Assembly (NCBI RefSeq): GCF_003351345.1
Contig: NZ_QQTO01000040.1
Span: 31,446 to 95,445 of the forward strand
Direction of reading: 5' to 3'
Length of the DNA: 64,000 nt
Source: Allobosea caraganae
Lineage (GTDB): Bacteria; Pseudomonadota; Alphaproteobacteria; Rhizobiales; Beijerinckiaceae
Part shown: piece after piece, positions 35,312-44,531 of the stretch
Position numbering within the stretch: the stretch's first letter is position 1
How the letters are laid out: each line of letters opens with the position of its first letter
Notes under the pieces: model-generated
What the model was told of the DNA's origin: nothing
What the model saw: the letters and a program-made list of their open reading frames with translations, nothing else
The model's database searches: none
Translations under genes and position numbers: made by a program

Positions 35312-35950
35312 TCAGGTCGTCGGCGCCAGCTTGATGGCGCAGCCGTAGGACTTGGTTGCGGCTTCCGAGACCGGCTTGCCGGCCTTCAGCTCGGCCATGG
35401 CCTGGCGGACATAGCTCTTGGCGCCGGTCAGGCTGGACGGGCTGGCCGAGGGCTTGTCGTCGATCGCTCCAGCATAGACCAAGGTGCCCTGCGGGTTGAT
35501 GATGTACATGTGCGGGGTGGTCTGGGCGCCATAGGCGCGGCCCATCGTGCCCTTCGGGTCGAGCAGCACGCTCGACGGCGCCGCGTCGCGGGTCTTGGTC
35601 AGGTCCTTGGCTTGCGCCGCCTCGACATGGCCCTGCTCGCCCGGCGGCGAGGAGACGACGCTGAGCCAAACGATGCCGTCCTTGGTCATGTCCTTCTGCA
35701 GGTTCTGCATGGTCGCGCTGTTATAGTGCTTCCGGACATAGGGGCAGTCATGATTGGTCCATTCGAGGACCACGGTCTTGCCGGCATAGTCCGAGAGCTT
35801 CTGGGTCTTGCCGTCGGCATCGACCACCGAAAAAGCCGGGGCGGGAGCGCCCGTCTTCGGCGCGGCCTGGGCGAGCGCGGCCCCCGCACCAAGGGTCAGC
35901 CCAGCGAGGGCAAGGCCGGCGATGAAAGTCTGCCTGGTCATGGCTTTCAT
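35312..35950 (-). CDS. Exported redoxin/thioredoxin-fold protein
   Basis: 212 aa. A signal peptide (residues 1-29, ending GAALAQ) precedes a peroxiredoxin/TlpA-like domain: GAPAPAFSVVDADGKTQKLSDYAGK, EWTNHDCPYVRKHYNS, GIVWLSVVSSPPGEQGHV, QTTPHMYIINPQGTLVYAG. The active site has a single Cys (DCPYV) rather than CxxC, so it is not a classical thioredoxin. ATG 35950 has GGAGA upstream; the open frame upstream of it runs into a family G repeat. Probably cotranscribed after the DsbD-like gene. Confidence 0.82.
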   Translation of the reverse strand: MKAMTRQTFIAGLALAGLTLGAGAALAQAAPKTGAPAPAFSVVDADGKTQKLSDYAGKTVVLEWTNHDCPYVRKHYNSATMQNLQKDMTKDGIVWLSVVSSPPGEQGHVEAAQAKDLTKTRDAAPSSVLLDPKGTMGRAYGAQTTPHMYIINPQGTLVYAGAIDDKPSASPSSLTGAKSYVRQAMAELKAGKPVSEAATKSYGCAIKLAPTT

Positions 35951-35990
35951 GTCTGTCTCCGTCTTCTGGGGTTGCATAGGCTTATCTATC

Positions 35991-36036
35991 GCATCGTTTA
36001 CCCGGAAAACCGGTTCCCACTTTTCCACACGATGCT
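35991..36036 (-). repeat. REP-like element, family G short copy 3
   Basis: On the minus strand AGCATCGTGTGGAAAAGTGG, GAACCGGTTTTCCGG and AACGATGC form a short palindromic unit. It lies in the 137-base gap between the DsbD-like and redoxin genes. Confidence 0.72.
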
Positions 36037-36087
36037 TTAGTTCAGAGCAAAATGGCGAAAAACGCTACCTCCCTTCCGCCACCGGGC

Positions 36088-38271
36088 TCAACGGCTCGCG
36101 GCCGTCTTCACCTCGCGGCCGGCTGCGCGCTCGGCCGCGGTGATCAGCATGTCCGTCGTCAGCAGTTGCGGCAGGATCTCGGCCTGCGCGCCCTTTGAGG
36201 CCGGATAGAACAGATAGAGCGGCACGCCGGCGCGGCCGTGCTCGGCCAGCGTCTGCGCGATGAGCTTGTCGCGGTTGGTCCAGTCGGCCTTGAGATAGGC
36301 GACCTTGAGCGAGGCGAAGGCGTCCTTGACCTCCTGCCGCGACAGCGACACGCGCTCGTTGGCCAAGCAAGTAATGCACCAGGCCGCGGTGAAATTGACG
36401 AAGACCGGCCGCCCTTGAGCCTGCAAGGCCGCGACGCGCTCGGGCGACCAGGCCTCGATCTCGCCAGCCCGCGCCTCGCTCGGGCCGGCGCTCGGCACCG
36501 CGCTCTGCACGACGAAAGCACCCGCGCCGACCGCGACCAGCAGGGCGATGACCGAACTCGCCAGCCGCGCCCGGCCGCCGGCGCCGCGGCTGATGCCGAG
36601 CAGCCAGACCAGGAAGCCGGCGGCGAGCACGGCCACGAGCGCGGCCAGCACGCCCATCGGCCCGGCCTGGACCGAGGCGACCCAGATCAGCCAGATCGCG
36701 GTCGCGAACATCGGGAAGGCGAAGGCCTGTTTGAGGATGACCATCCAGCGGCCGGGCTTGGGCAGAAGCCTCAGCCAGCCCGGCGCAAAGGAGAGGGCCA
36801 CGACCGGGAAGGCGAAGCCGAGCGCCAGCGCGAAAAAGACCGAGAGCGCGATCGCGGGCGCCTGCGTCAGCGCATAGCCCATCGCCGCGCCCATGAAGGG
36901 CGCCGTGCAGGGCGTGGCGACGATGACGGCGAGCGCGCCGGTCATGAAGGCGCCCATGCGGCCGCCGCTGCTGGCGAGGCCATGGCCGACGCCCTGGACG
37001 GAGGTGCCGACCTCGAAAGCGCCGAGCAGGTTGAAGCCGATCAGCGCCATGATCACGGCAAGCGCAATCACCACTGGCGGCGATTGCAACTGAAAACCCC
37101 AGCCGACGCTGGCGCCGAACGCGCCGAGGCCGATGACGATTCCGGCGAGCACAAGGAAGGTCGCGACCACGCCGCAGAGGAAGAGCAGGCCCTGCTCGCG
37201 CACCTCGGCGCGGTTGGCCTGCGCCAGCTGAGCGAAGCCGAGCGCCTTGATGAACAGCACCGGCAGCACGCACGGCATCAGATTGAGGATCAGCCCGCCG
37301 GCAAAGGCGAAGGCGAGCGCGGCCCAGAGCGTGAGGTCGCTTTCGGGTAGCGGAACCGGGGCGCGGACGACGGCGGAGCCGGATGGCGAGCCCTCAGCGG
37401 CGGCCGTCACCAGGGCCGGCTCGACATCGGCCGCCAGCGTCAGCGCGCGCGGCACGCCGCCTTCGCGATAGGTGACGACGCCGGAGAGCTCGGGCTTGGT
37501 GACCTTGAAGGCGCTGGAGCGGGCGAGTTGGAGGGTCGCGCCCCCGCCCTCAGCCGCCACGCTCTGCGGCGCGGCATGGTCGATCAGCGTGTCGGAGAGC
37601 GGGAAGAAGCGCAGCTCCGTCGCGGCCTTGCCGATGCCGGGCAGGGCCAGCGCGAGCCTGTCGCCGTCCGCCGTTAGCTTCGCCTTGAACTGCGCCGGCT
37701 GCGGCAGGCCGGCGCGCACCGCCTCGATGCGCTGCTGCGCCTGCTCGTCCACCACCGCGGCCGGGCCGATGGGGAGGTCGAGCGTGAACAGGCCCTCTTC
37801 GGGAATGCAGATCTTCTCGCAGACCAGCCAGGTCGCGCTGGCCTTGAGCGAGAGCGTCTCGCCGGGCCTGGCCGTTTCCGGCACGGTGATCTCGACCGGC
37901 AGGAGCACGACGCCCTCGAAGCCAAAGTTCACCAGCGGCGGGAAGGGGATCGCCTTGGGCGCCGGCCATTGGATCTCGCCGGCGCTGAAGCCCTCCGGCA
38001 GGGTCCAGTCGAGCTTGGTCGCCTCGCCGGAATCGCCGGGATTGACCCAATAGGTGTGCCAGCCCTTGGCGATCTTCTGCTTGAGCGCGACCTGGAAGCG
38101 CTCGCCGGGCTGGACCGTATTACGGCTGGAGATCAGGGTCGCGGTGAGGCGCGGGCTGGTCACCGCCGTCGACTCCGCCGCGAAGCCGGCGGCAGGCGCC
38201 AGCAGCGCCAGGGCGAGCAGGCCCTGCCGGAGGAAGCGGTTTACGCTACGATCGCCCATGCGTGCCGTCAT
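36088..38271 (-). CDS. DsbD/ScsB-family thiol:disulfide interchange protein
   Basis: 727 aa. A signal peptide ending GFAAES is followed by the N-terminal periplasmic domain with CEKICIP near residue 150. The transmembrane domain has the redox cysteines in LNLMPCVLPVLF and IVATPCTAPFMG. The C-terminal thioredoxin domain has NFTAAWCITCLANE. The long N-terminal region and CEKICIP motif are closer to ScsB than to E. coli DsbD. It passes electrons from the cytoplasm to periplasmic thiols, likely including the downstream redoxin. The ATG has AAGGA just upstream. Confidence 0.9.
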   Translation of the reverse strand: MTARMGDRSVNRFLRQGLLALALLAPAAGFAAESTAVTSPRLTATLISSRNTVQPGERFQVALKQKIAKGWHTYWVNPGDSGEATKLDWTLPEGFSAGEIQWPAPKAIPFPPLVNFGFEGVVLLPVEITVPETARPGETLSLKASATWLVCEKICIPEEGLFTLDLPIGPAAVVDEQAQQRIEAVRAGLPQPAQFKAKLTADGDRLALALPGIGKAATELRFFPLSDTLIDHAAPQSVAAEGGGATLQLARSSAFKVTKPELSGVVTYREGGVPRALTLAADVEPALVTAAAEGSPSGSAVVRAPVPLPESDLTLWAALAFAFAGGLILNLMPCVLPVLFIKALGFAQLAQANRAEVREQGLLFLCGVVATFLVLAGIVIGLGAFGASVGWGFQLQSPPVVIALAVIMALIGFNLLGAFEVGTSVQGVGHGLASSGGRMGAFMTGALAVIVATPCTAPFMGAAMGYALTQAPAIALSVFFALALGFAFPVVALSFAPGWLRLLPKPGRWMVILKQAFAFPMFATAIWLIWVASVQAGPMGVLAALVAVLAAGFLVWLLGISRGAGGRARLASSVIALLVAVGAGAFVVQSAVPSAGPSEARAGEIEAWSPERVAALQAQGRPVFVNFTAAWCITCLANERVSLSRQEVKDAFASLKVAYLKADWTNRDKLIAQTLAEHGRAGVPLYLFYPASKGAQAEILPQLLTTDMLITAAERAAGREVKTAASR

Positions 38272-38452
38272 TGGTCCTTCCAGAATAGCTGTTCAAATGC
38301 CTGAAATCAGCGGGCAAGGCCAATGACATCCCGGTGAGGCCCGGCCATTTCGAACCTTCGTCACATCGATGCGAGACTTTGGCGGGGTGCCTTGATGTCG
38401 CCCCGTGCGGCCCTTTAGGTGCCGGCGCCATCCTCGAATCGCGAGACCAGCC

Positions 38453-39304
38453 ATGACCATCGACCTCTCCGCCTTCGCCCCGTCGCGCGTCGCCGTGATC
38501 ACCGGCGGCGCTTCGGGCATCGGCTTCGCCGCCGCCCGGCATTTCGCCGCCCTCGGCATGAAGGTGGTGATTGCCGACCGCGATGGCGAGACGCTGAAAG
38601 CCGCGGGCCAGGTCATCGCCGCGATCATCGGCGAGGAGAACGTGCTGGCGGCGGCGACCGACGTCTCCCGCGCCGACGAGTTGCGCGCCCTGCACGAGCA
38701 GGTCACCACGCGCTTCGGCAACGTCCATGTCCTGATGAACAATGCCGGCATCCAGCCCGGCAGCACGATCTTCGGCCCGCACGAGAACTGGGAGCGCGTG
38801 CTCGGCGTCAACCTTGGCGGCGTCGTCAATGGCTGCCAGATCTTCGGGCCGGGCATGGCCGCGAGCGGCGAGCCCGGCATCATCATCAACACCGGCTCGA
38901 AGCAGGGCATCACCACGCCGCCGGGTGACCCGGCCTACAACGTCTCGAAGGCGGGGGTGAAGGCCTTTACCGAGGCGCTGCAGCATGAGCTGCGCCAGAA
39001 GGAGGGCGGCAAGGTCAGCGCCCATCTGCTGATCCCCGGCTGGGTCTTCACCGCGCTGACCGCCAAGGCGCGCACCGAGAAGCCGGCGGGTGCCTGGATG
39101 CCGGAGCAGGTGATCGAGTTCATGATGGAGCGGCTGAAGGCGGGCGATTTCTACATCCTCTGCCCCGACAACGACACGCCGCGCACGCTCGACGAGCGGC
39201 GCATGCTCTGGGCGATCGGCGACATCGTCGAGAACCGCCCGCCGCTCTCGCGTTGGCATGGCGGCTATGGGGAGGAGTTCAAGGCGTTTGCAGAAGGCCG
39301 CTAG
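38453..39304 (+). CDS. Short-chain dehydrogenase/reductase
   Basis: 283 aa classical SDR. The cofactor motif GGASGIGFAAA lies near residue 16, Asp near 40 (IADRDGE) favours NAD, NNAGIQPG near 98, and the catalytic YNVSK near 160 with Ser in NTGSKQG. Substrate unknown. ATG 38453 is the family start. Its stop shares the palindrome CTAG with the stop of the convergent ABC ATPase gene. Confidence 0.9.
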   Translation: MTIDLSAFAPSRVAVITGGASGIGFAAARHFAALGMKVVIADRDGETLKAAGQVIAAIIGEENVLAAATDVSRADELRALHEQVTTRFGNVHVLMNNAGIQPGSTIFGPHENWERVLGVNLGGVVNGCQIFGPGMAASGEPGIIINTGSKQGITTPPGDPAYNVSKAGVKAFTEALQHELRQKEGGKVSAHLLIPGWVFTALTAKARTEKPAGAWMPEQVIEFMMERLKAGDFYILCPDNDTPRTLDERRMLWAIGDIVENRPPLSRWHGGYGEEFKAFAEGR

Positions 39305-40065
39305 ATCGCAGCCCCATCCGTCACGACATCCGCCCCCAGACCCAAACGCACGGCCCGCACGATCGCGGCTTCGCCCTCCGCACCGCGCTTGCGCGGGCGG
39401 GCGGCGGTGATGCGGTGCTCGGCGATGATCTGGCCGGGCGCGCCCGAGAGCACGACGACGCGGTCAGCGAGATAGGCCGCCTCGTCGATGTCGTGGGTGA
39501 CGAAGAGCACGGTCTTGCCCGTGCTCTGCCAGACGCGGATCAGCTCGTCCTGGAGGTTCTCGCGGGTGAGCGCGTCGAGTGCCGAGAACGGCTCGTCCAT
39601 CAGCAGGATCTCGGGCTCGACCGCGAGCGCGCGCGCCAGCGAGACCCGCTGGCGCTGGCCGCCGGAAAGTTGGTGCGGCCAACGCTGGGCGAGCTGGCCG
39701 AGGCCGACCAGATCGAGCATCTGCTGCGCCTTTTGCAGCCGCGCCGGGCGCGCGACCTGCCCTTCCAGCCCGAAGCCGACATTCGAGACGACCTTGCGCC
39801 AGGGCAGCAGGCGTGAATCCTGAAAGACCAGTGCGACCGGCCGGCGGGTATTGTCCCTGGCGTTGATCACGACCTCGCCGCCGCTCGGCTTGGCGAGGCC
39901 GGCGATCACGCGCAGCAAGGTCGACTTGCCGACGCCGGAGGGGCCGACGATGGCCAGGAACTCGCCGCGCTCGACCTGAAGGTCGAGCTTGCGCAGCACC
40001 TCCGTCGCCTCGCCGTCGCGGGTGAAGGTGAGCGAGAGGCCCTTGATGTCGATCACGCTTTCCAT
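39301..40065 (-). CDS. Nitrate/sulfonate/taurine-type ABC transporter ATPase
   Basis: 254 aa. Walker A GPSGVGKST, Q-loop FQDSRLLPW, signature LSGGQRQRVSLARA, Walker B ILLMDEPFSALD and THDIDEAAYLADRV are typical of SsuB/TauB/NrtD. ATG 40065 lies within the end of the permease gene (13-base overlap); ATG 40077 is an alternative. A much longer in-frame extension overlaps the permease and is not real. Third gene of binding protein-permease-ATPase. Confidence 0.92.
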   Translation of the reverse strand: MESVIDIKGLSLTFTRDGEATEVLRKLDLQVERGEFLAIVGPSGVGKSTLLRVIAGLAKPSGGEVVINARDNTRRPVALVFQDSRLLPWRKVVSNVGFGLEGQVARPARLQKAQQMLDLVGLGQLAQRWPHQLSGGQRQRVSLARALAVEPEILLMDEPFSALDALTRENLQDELIRVWQSTGKTVLFVTHDIDEAAYLADRVVVLSGAPGQIIAEHRITAARPRKRGAEGEAAIVRAVRLGLGADVVTDGAAI

Positions 40066-40805
40066 CGCAGCACCCATGCTTGAACGGCGACGAAAATGGT
40101 GTCGAGCAGGCCGTAGAGCGCGGCCATGGTCAGCATGTAGATGACGACGATATCGGTCGCGAGCAGGCTCGAGGCCTGCATCATGCGCTGGCCGACGCCG
40201 GCGACGCCGAATATCTCGGCCGCGACCACCGCCATCCAGGCCTGGCCGAGCGCGGTGCGGACACCGACGAGGATGCCGGGCATGGCGGCCGGCAGCAGGA
40301 TCTTGGTCAGGCGCTGCCAGGAGGAGCGGAAGCCGAAGGCGTCGGCGACCTCGATCAGGTCGCGGTCGACGCCCTTGATCGCGCCTTGCGCGGCGAAGAA
40401 GACGATCCAGAACACGCCGATGGCGATGATGAAGACCGCCGCCGAGGGGTTCACGCCGAACCAGATGATGGCGAAGGGCACCCAGGCGAGGCCGGGGATG
40501 GGCCGGAGCACGCGCACGACCCAGGCCGTCGCCTCCTCGGCGATCTTGAACATGCCGACCAGCGTGCCGAAGGCGGCGCCGAGCGCCGAGCCGAGGAACA
40601 GGCCAACGAAATAATGCCAGAGCGAGCCGAGGATGGCGGCCGTCCAGGCGCCCGAGGTGACCTCGCGCCAAAACGCCTTCGGCAGGACGCTCGGCCCCGG
40701 CAGGAAGGCCGGGTTGACCAGGCCGAAATAGGGTATCGCCTCCCAGATCAGCAGGAAGACGATGAGGCCCGCAAGGGCGAGGGCCGGAGCCCTAAGTGAA
40801 GTCAA
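40053..40805 (-). CDS. Nitrate/sulfonate/taurine-type ABC transporter permease
   Basis: 250 aa with six helices. The coupling loop reads EVADAFGFRSSWQRLTKILLPAAMPG near residues 150-175. IPGLAWVPFAIIWFG and AAEIFGVAGVGQRMMQA are characteristic of SsuC/TauC permeases. The TTG start at 40805 has AAGGCGG a few bases upstream. It begins 18 bases after the binding-protein gene. Confidence 0.92.
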   Translation of the reverse strand: MTSLRAPALALAGLIVFLLIWEAIPYFGLVNPAFLPGPSVLPKAFWREVTSGAWTAAILGSLWHYFVGLFLGSALGAAFGTLVGMFKIAEEATAWVVRVLRPIPGLAWVPFAIIWFGVNPSAAVFIIAIGVFWIVFFAAQGAIKGVDRDLIEVADAFGFRSSWQRLTKILLPAAMPGILVGVRTALGQAWMAVVAAEIFGVAGVGQRMMQASSLLATDIVVIYMLTMAALYGLLDTIFVAVQAWVLRWKA

Positions 40806-40823
40806 ATCAGCCGCCTTACGTCG

Positions 40824-41843
40824 TCAGCCCTTGATGGCGCGCTCGTAATACTGCGTCTCGAACAGTCCGTCGAACGGAAGTTCCTTCTCCAGCGAACCGA
40901 GCTTGACCTGATAGGCCTGCATCGCGCGCGACGGCTCGATGATCTTGCGCGGGTCGATCTCGAACTTGCTCGCCGGCGAGACCAGCGCCTTGGCGATGAT
41001 CGCGGGCTCGACGATGCCCTTGCCGAGCGCGGCGGCGAGATGCGGCACCGCCTTGTCCGGCGTCTTGGCGATCAGGTTGGCAGCGCGCACCAGGCCGTTG
41101 ACCAGTTGCTGCACGGCCTGCGGGTTCTTGGTGATGAAGGCGCCGGAGACGGCGACGACCGTGCCGGGCTGGCCAGGGAAGACATCCTCGCCGCCAGCGA
41201 TCAGCTTGATCGCGGGGTTGCGGTCCTGGATGATCGTCAGGGCCGGCTCGCGCACGCTGCCGCCATCGACCGCGCCGGCCAGGATCGCCTGCTGCGTCGC
41301 GTCGATGCCCATCGGCACGATCTCGACATCAGCCTTGTCGACCTTGGCGACCTCCCAGAGCCAGTATTGCAAGGTGGTGTTGGGCACCGAGCCGGCCGGC
41401 TGCGTCGCCAGCCGCGCGGGCTTGCCGACGGCAGCGCGGAAGGCCTTGAGGGCAGCAGCCGCACTCGTGCCGGCGGTGAAGTACTTCGCCAGCGACGGCG
41501 CCGCCACGACGACGTTCTCGCCCGTCGCCGTCGCCGCCACGACCCGGACGTCGACACCGCGCGAGCGGGCAACGGCGAGCGGCGCCACGCCGGCGATGTA
41601 GATGTCGATCGTGCCCGAGGCGAGCGCCTGGATCATGTTCGGGCCGGATTCGAAGGTGGTGAGCGAGACGTCGAGGCCCGCCTGCTTCAGCCAACCCTCG
41701 CCATAGGCGACGAAGAAGGGCGCCGTGCCGACGACCGGAATGAAGCCGACGCGGGCCGGCACGGACTGCGCATGCGCCAGCGACGGCGCGCCAGCGGCGG
41801 CAAGAGCGGAGCTGGCGGTCAACAGAAACTGGCGGCGGTCCAT
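40824..41843 (-). CDS. NMT1/SsuA-type substrate-binding protein, Tat-like signal
   Basis: 339 aa. MDRRQFLLTASSALAAAGAP is a twin-arginine-style signal. The mature part, VGFIPVVGTAPFFVAYGEGWLKQAGLDVSL (residues 32-61) and ALASGTIDIYIAGVAPLAVA, is the SsuA/TauA/ThiY fold. The ligand may be an alkanesulfonate, a nitrogen compound or a pyrimidine precursor; sequence alone does not decide. It is divergent from an Lrp/AsnC gene. Confidence 0.9.
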   Translation of the reverse strand: MDRRQFLLTASSALAAAGAPSLAHAQSVPARVGFIPVVGTAPFFVAYGEGWLKQAGLDVSLTTFESGPNMIQALASGTIDIYIAGVAPLAVARSRGVDVRVVAATATGENVVVAAPSLAKYFTAGTSAAAALKAFRAAVGKPARLATQPAGSVPNTTLQYWLWEVAKVDKADVEIVPMGIDATQQAILAGAVDGGSVREPALTIIQDRNPAIKLIAGGEDVFPGQPGTVVAVSGAFITKNPQAVQQLVNGLVRAANLIAKTPDKAVPHLAAALGKGIVEPAIIAKALVSPASKFEIDPRKIIEPSRAMQAYQVKLGSLEKELPFDGLFETQYYERAIKG

Positions 41844-41893
41844 CGGTGCACCCTTCTCGAAGCGGGGTCCGAAAACGCCCCGTTGACAGATTG

Positions 41894-41908
41894 AGAAAAG
41901 GATTTTCT
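41894..41908. promoter_or_regulatory. AT-rich inverted repeat in the SBP/Lrp divergent region
   Basis: AGAAAAGGATTTTCT is AGAAAA and TTTTCT around GGA, in the only strongly AT-rich stretch nearby (41880-41990, with further TTTTCT runs). A likely operator for the adjacent Lrp/AsnC protein. A near copy (GAGAAGGATTTTCTA) is at 45955-45969 upstream of the met operon. Confidence 0.45.
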
Positions 41909-42001
41909 ATCTGAAAACAAGACGCGGGCATCGAAAAGATGAATTTTCTCTTTTCTCTCGCTTCAACGGAAAAAATTCTTCCTTTTTGATGGACCGAGAG
42001 A

Positions 42002-42469
42002 ATGGATGCGATCGACCGTAAAATCCTGACCGTGCTGCAAAGCGACGCCAACATCTCGATCGCCGAATTGGCTGACAGGGTCGGCCTGTCGCAGACGCCG
42101 TGCTGGAAGCGAATCCAGCGTCTGGAGGCGACCGGCGTCATCATCAAGCGCGTCGCCCTGGTGGCGCCGGAGAAGATCGGTCTCGGCCTGACCGTCTTCG
42201 TGCAGATCGAGACCGCCGATCATTCCGGCCCCTGGCTGGAGAAGTTCGCGCAGACCGTCGCCTCGATGCCGGAGGTGATGGAGTTCTACCGGATGGCGGG
42301 GGATGTCGACTACATGCTGCGCGTCGTCGTCGCCGACATGGCCGCCTATGACGGCTTCTACAAGAAGCTGATCGACACGATCCCGCTGAAGAACGTGACC
42401 TCGCGCTTCGCCATGGAGCGGATCAAGGCGACGACGGCGTATAAGGTGCCGGATTTGCCGAAGGCGTGA
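42002..42469 (+). CDS. Lrp/AsnC-family transcriptional regulator
   Basis: 155 aa. The N-terminal HTH has DRKILTVLQSDANISIAELA, then DRVGLSQTPCWKRIQRLE, residues 5-42. The C-terminal RAM domain has MPEVMEFYRMAGDVDYMLRV. ATG 42002. Divergent from the sulfonate/nitrate-type transporter, hence a probable regulator of it, possibly with amino acids as effectors. Confidence 0.94.
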   Translation: MDAIDRKILTVLQSDANISIAELADRVGLSQTPCWKRIQRLEATGVIIKRVALVAPEKIGLGLTVFVQIETADHSGPWLEKFAQTVASMPEVMEFYRMAGDVDYMLRVVVADMAAYDGFYKKLIDTIPLKNVTSRFAMERIKATTAYKVPDLPKA

Positions 42470-42493
42470 GGCGGCGCGCGACCTAACAAGAAA

Positions 42494-42653
42494 GTGCGTG
42501 GGATCCCCTCTCCTGTAAGGAGAGGGGTGGGGGTGAGGTGTACGCCGTTTGACACTGGTGCGGTGAGTTGACCGCGGCCCTGTTTCAGCTTCGCTGGTCC
42601 AGCGGCCGACACCTCACCCTGCCCTCTCCTTACAGGAGAGGGTTCCCCGCGCC
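42494..42653. repeat. Intergenic palindrome, family E copy 2
   Basis: CCCCTCTCCTGTAAGGAGAGGGG (23 bases, itself palindromic), GGGTGAGGTG, a centre with GCCGTTTGACACTGG, then CACCTCACCCTGCCC and TCCTTACAGGAGAGGG. It fills most of the 309-base gap 42470-42778; the last ~120 bases of that gap hold no recognisable gene. Confidence 0.87.
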
Positions 42654-42778
42654 TTTTCTTGAAGCGATGGCGCGGAATGAGCGCCGCGCAGCCCCGCCAC
42701 GTAACTCCAGGTACTTGCCCAAGGCCCCGCACTCCCGCATGAACGGCGGCGAACCTACTAGGGGAGCTTGAGCCTGCC

Positions 42779-43465
42779 ATGTCGAATTACGTGATCGATC
42801 CGCCCGCCATCGCCACGGTTCCGGTCGCCGGCGGCGGGCTCTTCCCCGTGCGCCGCATCTTCTGCGTCGGCCGCAACTACGCCGAGCACACCCGCGAGAT
42901 GGGCGGCGATCCCGACCGCGAGGAGCCGTTCTTCTTCACCAAGCCGGCCGATGCCGTCGTCATCGGCGGCGCCGACATGCCCTACCCGAGCAAGACCAAC
43001 GACCTGCACCACGAGATGGAGCTGGTCGTCGCGATCGGTACGGGCGGCAAGGACATCGCCGAGGCCGATGCGCTGAACCATGTCTACGGCTATGCCGCCG
43101 GGCTCGACATGACCCGCCGCGACCTGCAGGCCGCCGCCAAGAAGGCCGCCCGGCCCTGGGACATGAGCAAGGGCTTCGACCAGTCGGCGCCGATCGGCGA
43201 GATCGTGCCGGCGGCCAGGGCCGGCCATCCCGATACCGGGCTGATCGAGCTCAAGGTCAACGGCACGGTGCGGCAGAGCTCCGACCTCGCCAAGATGATC
43301 TGGAGCGTGCCCGAGACGATCGCCTACCTCTCCGGCCTCGTCGAGCTGGCGCCGGGCGACCTGATCATGACCGGCACGCCGGAAGGCGTGGCGGCCGCGG
43401 TACGCGGCGACCTGCTGGAAGGCACGGTCGCGGGCGTCGGCACGGTCAGCGTCAAGATCGCCTGA
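42779..43465 (+). CDS. Fumarylpyruvate hydrolase-like FAH-family protein
   Basis: 228 aa. FAH domain: RIFCVGRNYAEHTREMG near residue 26, EEPFFFTKPADAVV, LHHEMELVVAIG with metal-binding Glu residues, YAAGLDMTRRDLQ and DLIMTGTPEGVA. It is most similar to the short NagK/fumarylpyruvate hydrolase and acylpyruvase branch of gentisate-type pathways. No ring-cleavage dioxygenase is nearby. ATG 42779. Confidence 0.88.
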   Translation: MSNYVIDPPAIATVPVAGGGLFPVRRIFCVGRNYAEHTREMGGDPDREEPFFFTKPADAVVIGGADMPYPSKTNDLHHEMELVVAIGTGGKDIAEADALNHVYGYAAGLDMTRRDLQAAAKKAARPWDMSKGFDQSAPIGEIVPAARAGHPDTGLIELKVNGTVRQSSDLAKMIWSVPETIAYLSGLVELAPGDLIMTGTPEGVAAAVRGDLLEGTVAGVGTVSVKIA

Positions 43466-43574
43466 GGAGCGGTTTCGCGGCCGGCTCTGTCGCCGAGGCG
43501 ACCGACCGGCCCGGACTCGATGCCGTATTGAGCCATGGCGCCCCGGAGGCGCCTTTAGAACGAGAGCCACGACC

Positions 43575-44504
43575 ATGCGCCTGACACCCGACGCCGGCGG
43601 CGTCTTCCCGATCGCGCCGACCCCGTTCACGCCCGATGGCGCGATCGACTGGACCAGCGCCGACCGGCTGTTCGAGTTCTATGCCGGCATCGGCTCGGAC
43701 GGTGTCACCGTGCTCGGCATCATGGGCGAGGCGCCGAAGCTCGAACCGGATGAGTCGGTCGAACTGGTCAAGCGCGCGGCGGCGAAGATGGGCGGCAAGC
43801 CGATCATCGTCGGCGTCTCCGCCCCGGGCTTCGCGGCGATGCGCTCGCTGGCGCGGCAGGTGATGGATCTCGGCGCCGGCGCCGTGATGATCGCCCCGCC
43901 CTCCTCGCTGCGCACCGACGACCAGATCGTCACCTACTATGCCCAGGCGGTCGAGGCGATCGGCACCGACATCCCCTTCGTGATCCAGGACTATCCGCTG
44001 ACGCTCTCGGTGGTGATGACGCCGGCCGTGATCCGCCGCATCGTTCAGGACAACCCGTCCTGCGTGATGCTGAAGCACGAGGACTGGCCGGGGCTGGAGA
44101 AGATATCGACGCTGCGCAAGTTCCAGGCAGAGGGCTCGCTGCGCAAGATCGCGATCCTGACCGGCAATGGCGGGCTCTTCCTCGATTTCGAGATGGAGCG
44201 CGGCGCCGACGGGGCCAATACCGGCTATGCCTTCCCGGAATTGCTGATCGACGTGGTCAGGTTCAGCAAGGCGGGCCAGCGCGACGCTGCCCATGACATC
44301 TTCGACGCGCATCTGCCGCTGCTGCGCTACGAGCAGCAGCAGGGCGTCGGCCTCGCCGTGCGCAAATATGTGATGATGAAGCGCGGCATCCTGACCAGCG
44401 ACGCCCAGCGCAAGCCGGGCGCGGGGCTGACCGCCGCGGCGAAGGCCGAGGTCGATTACCTGCTGGCGCGGCTGGCGAAGCACGACCCGCGCGCGAAGAT
44501 CTAG
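43575..44504 (+). CDS. Dihydrodipicolinate synthase/N-acetylneuraminate lyase-family aldolase
   Basis: 309 aa TIM barrel. GVFPIAPTPFTPDGAID at the start, LGIMGEAPKL near residue 47 (in place of TTGE), the Tyr in FVIQDYPL near 138, and the Schiff-base Lys in VMLKHEDWPG near 168. These changes suggest a catabolic keto-acid aldolase or dehydratase rather than DapA itself. It follows the fumarylpyruvate hydrolase-like gene by 109 bases. Confidence 0.87.
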   Translation: MRLTPDAGGVFPIAPTPFTPDGAIDWTSADRLFEFYAGIGSDGVTVLGIMGEAPKLEPDESVELVKRAAAKMGGKPIIVGVSAPGFAAMRSLARQVMDLGAGAVMIAPPSSLRTDDQIVTYYAQAVEAIGTDIPFVIQDYPLTLSVVMTPAVIRRIVQDNPSCVMLKHEDWPGLEKISTLRKFQAEGSLRKIAILTGNGGLFLDFEMERGADGANTGYAFPELLIDVVRFSKAGQRDAAHDIFDAHLPLLRYEQQQGVGLAVRKYVMMKRGILTSDAQRKPGAGLTAAAKAEVDYLLARLAKHDPRAKI

Positions 44505-44531
44505 GCGAACGACCGGGCGGCTGCCCCTCTT

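Noticed and set aside
40066..40671. Long N-terminal extension of the ABC ATPase
   Set aside because: It is the permease coding region read in another frame; Walker A lies at a normal distance from the ATG at 40065.
43575..44504. Annotation as dapA proper
   Set aside because: The TTGE and YNxP motifs of lysine-pathway DapA are altered, so only the superfamily is supported.
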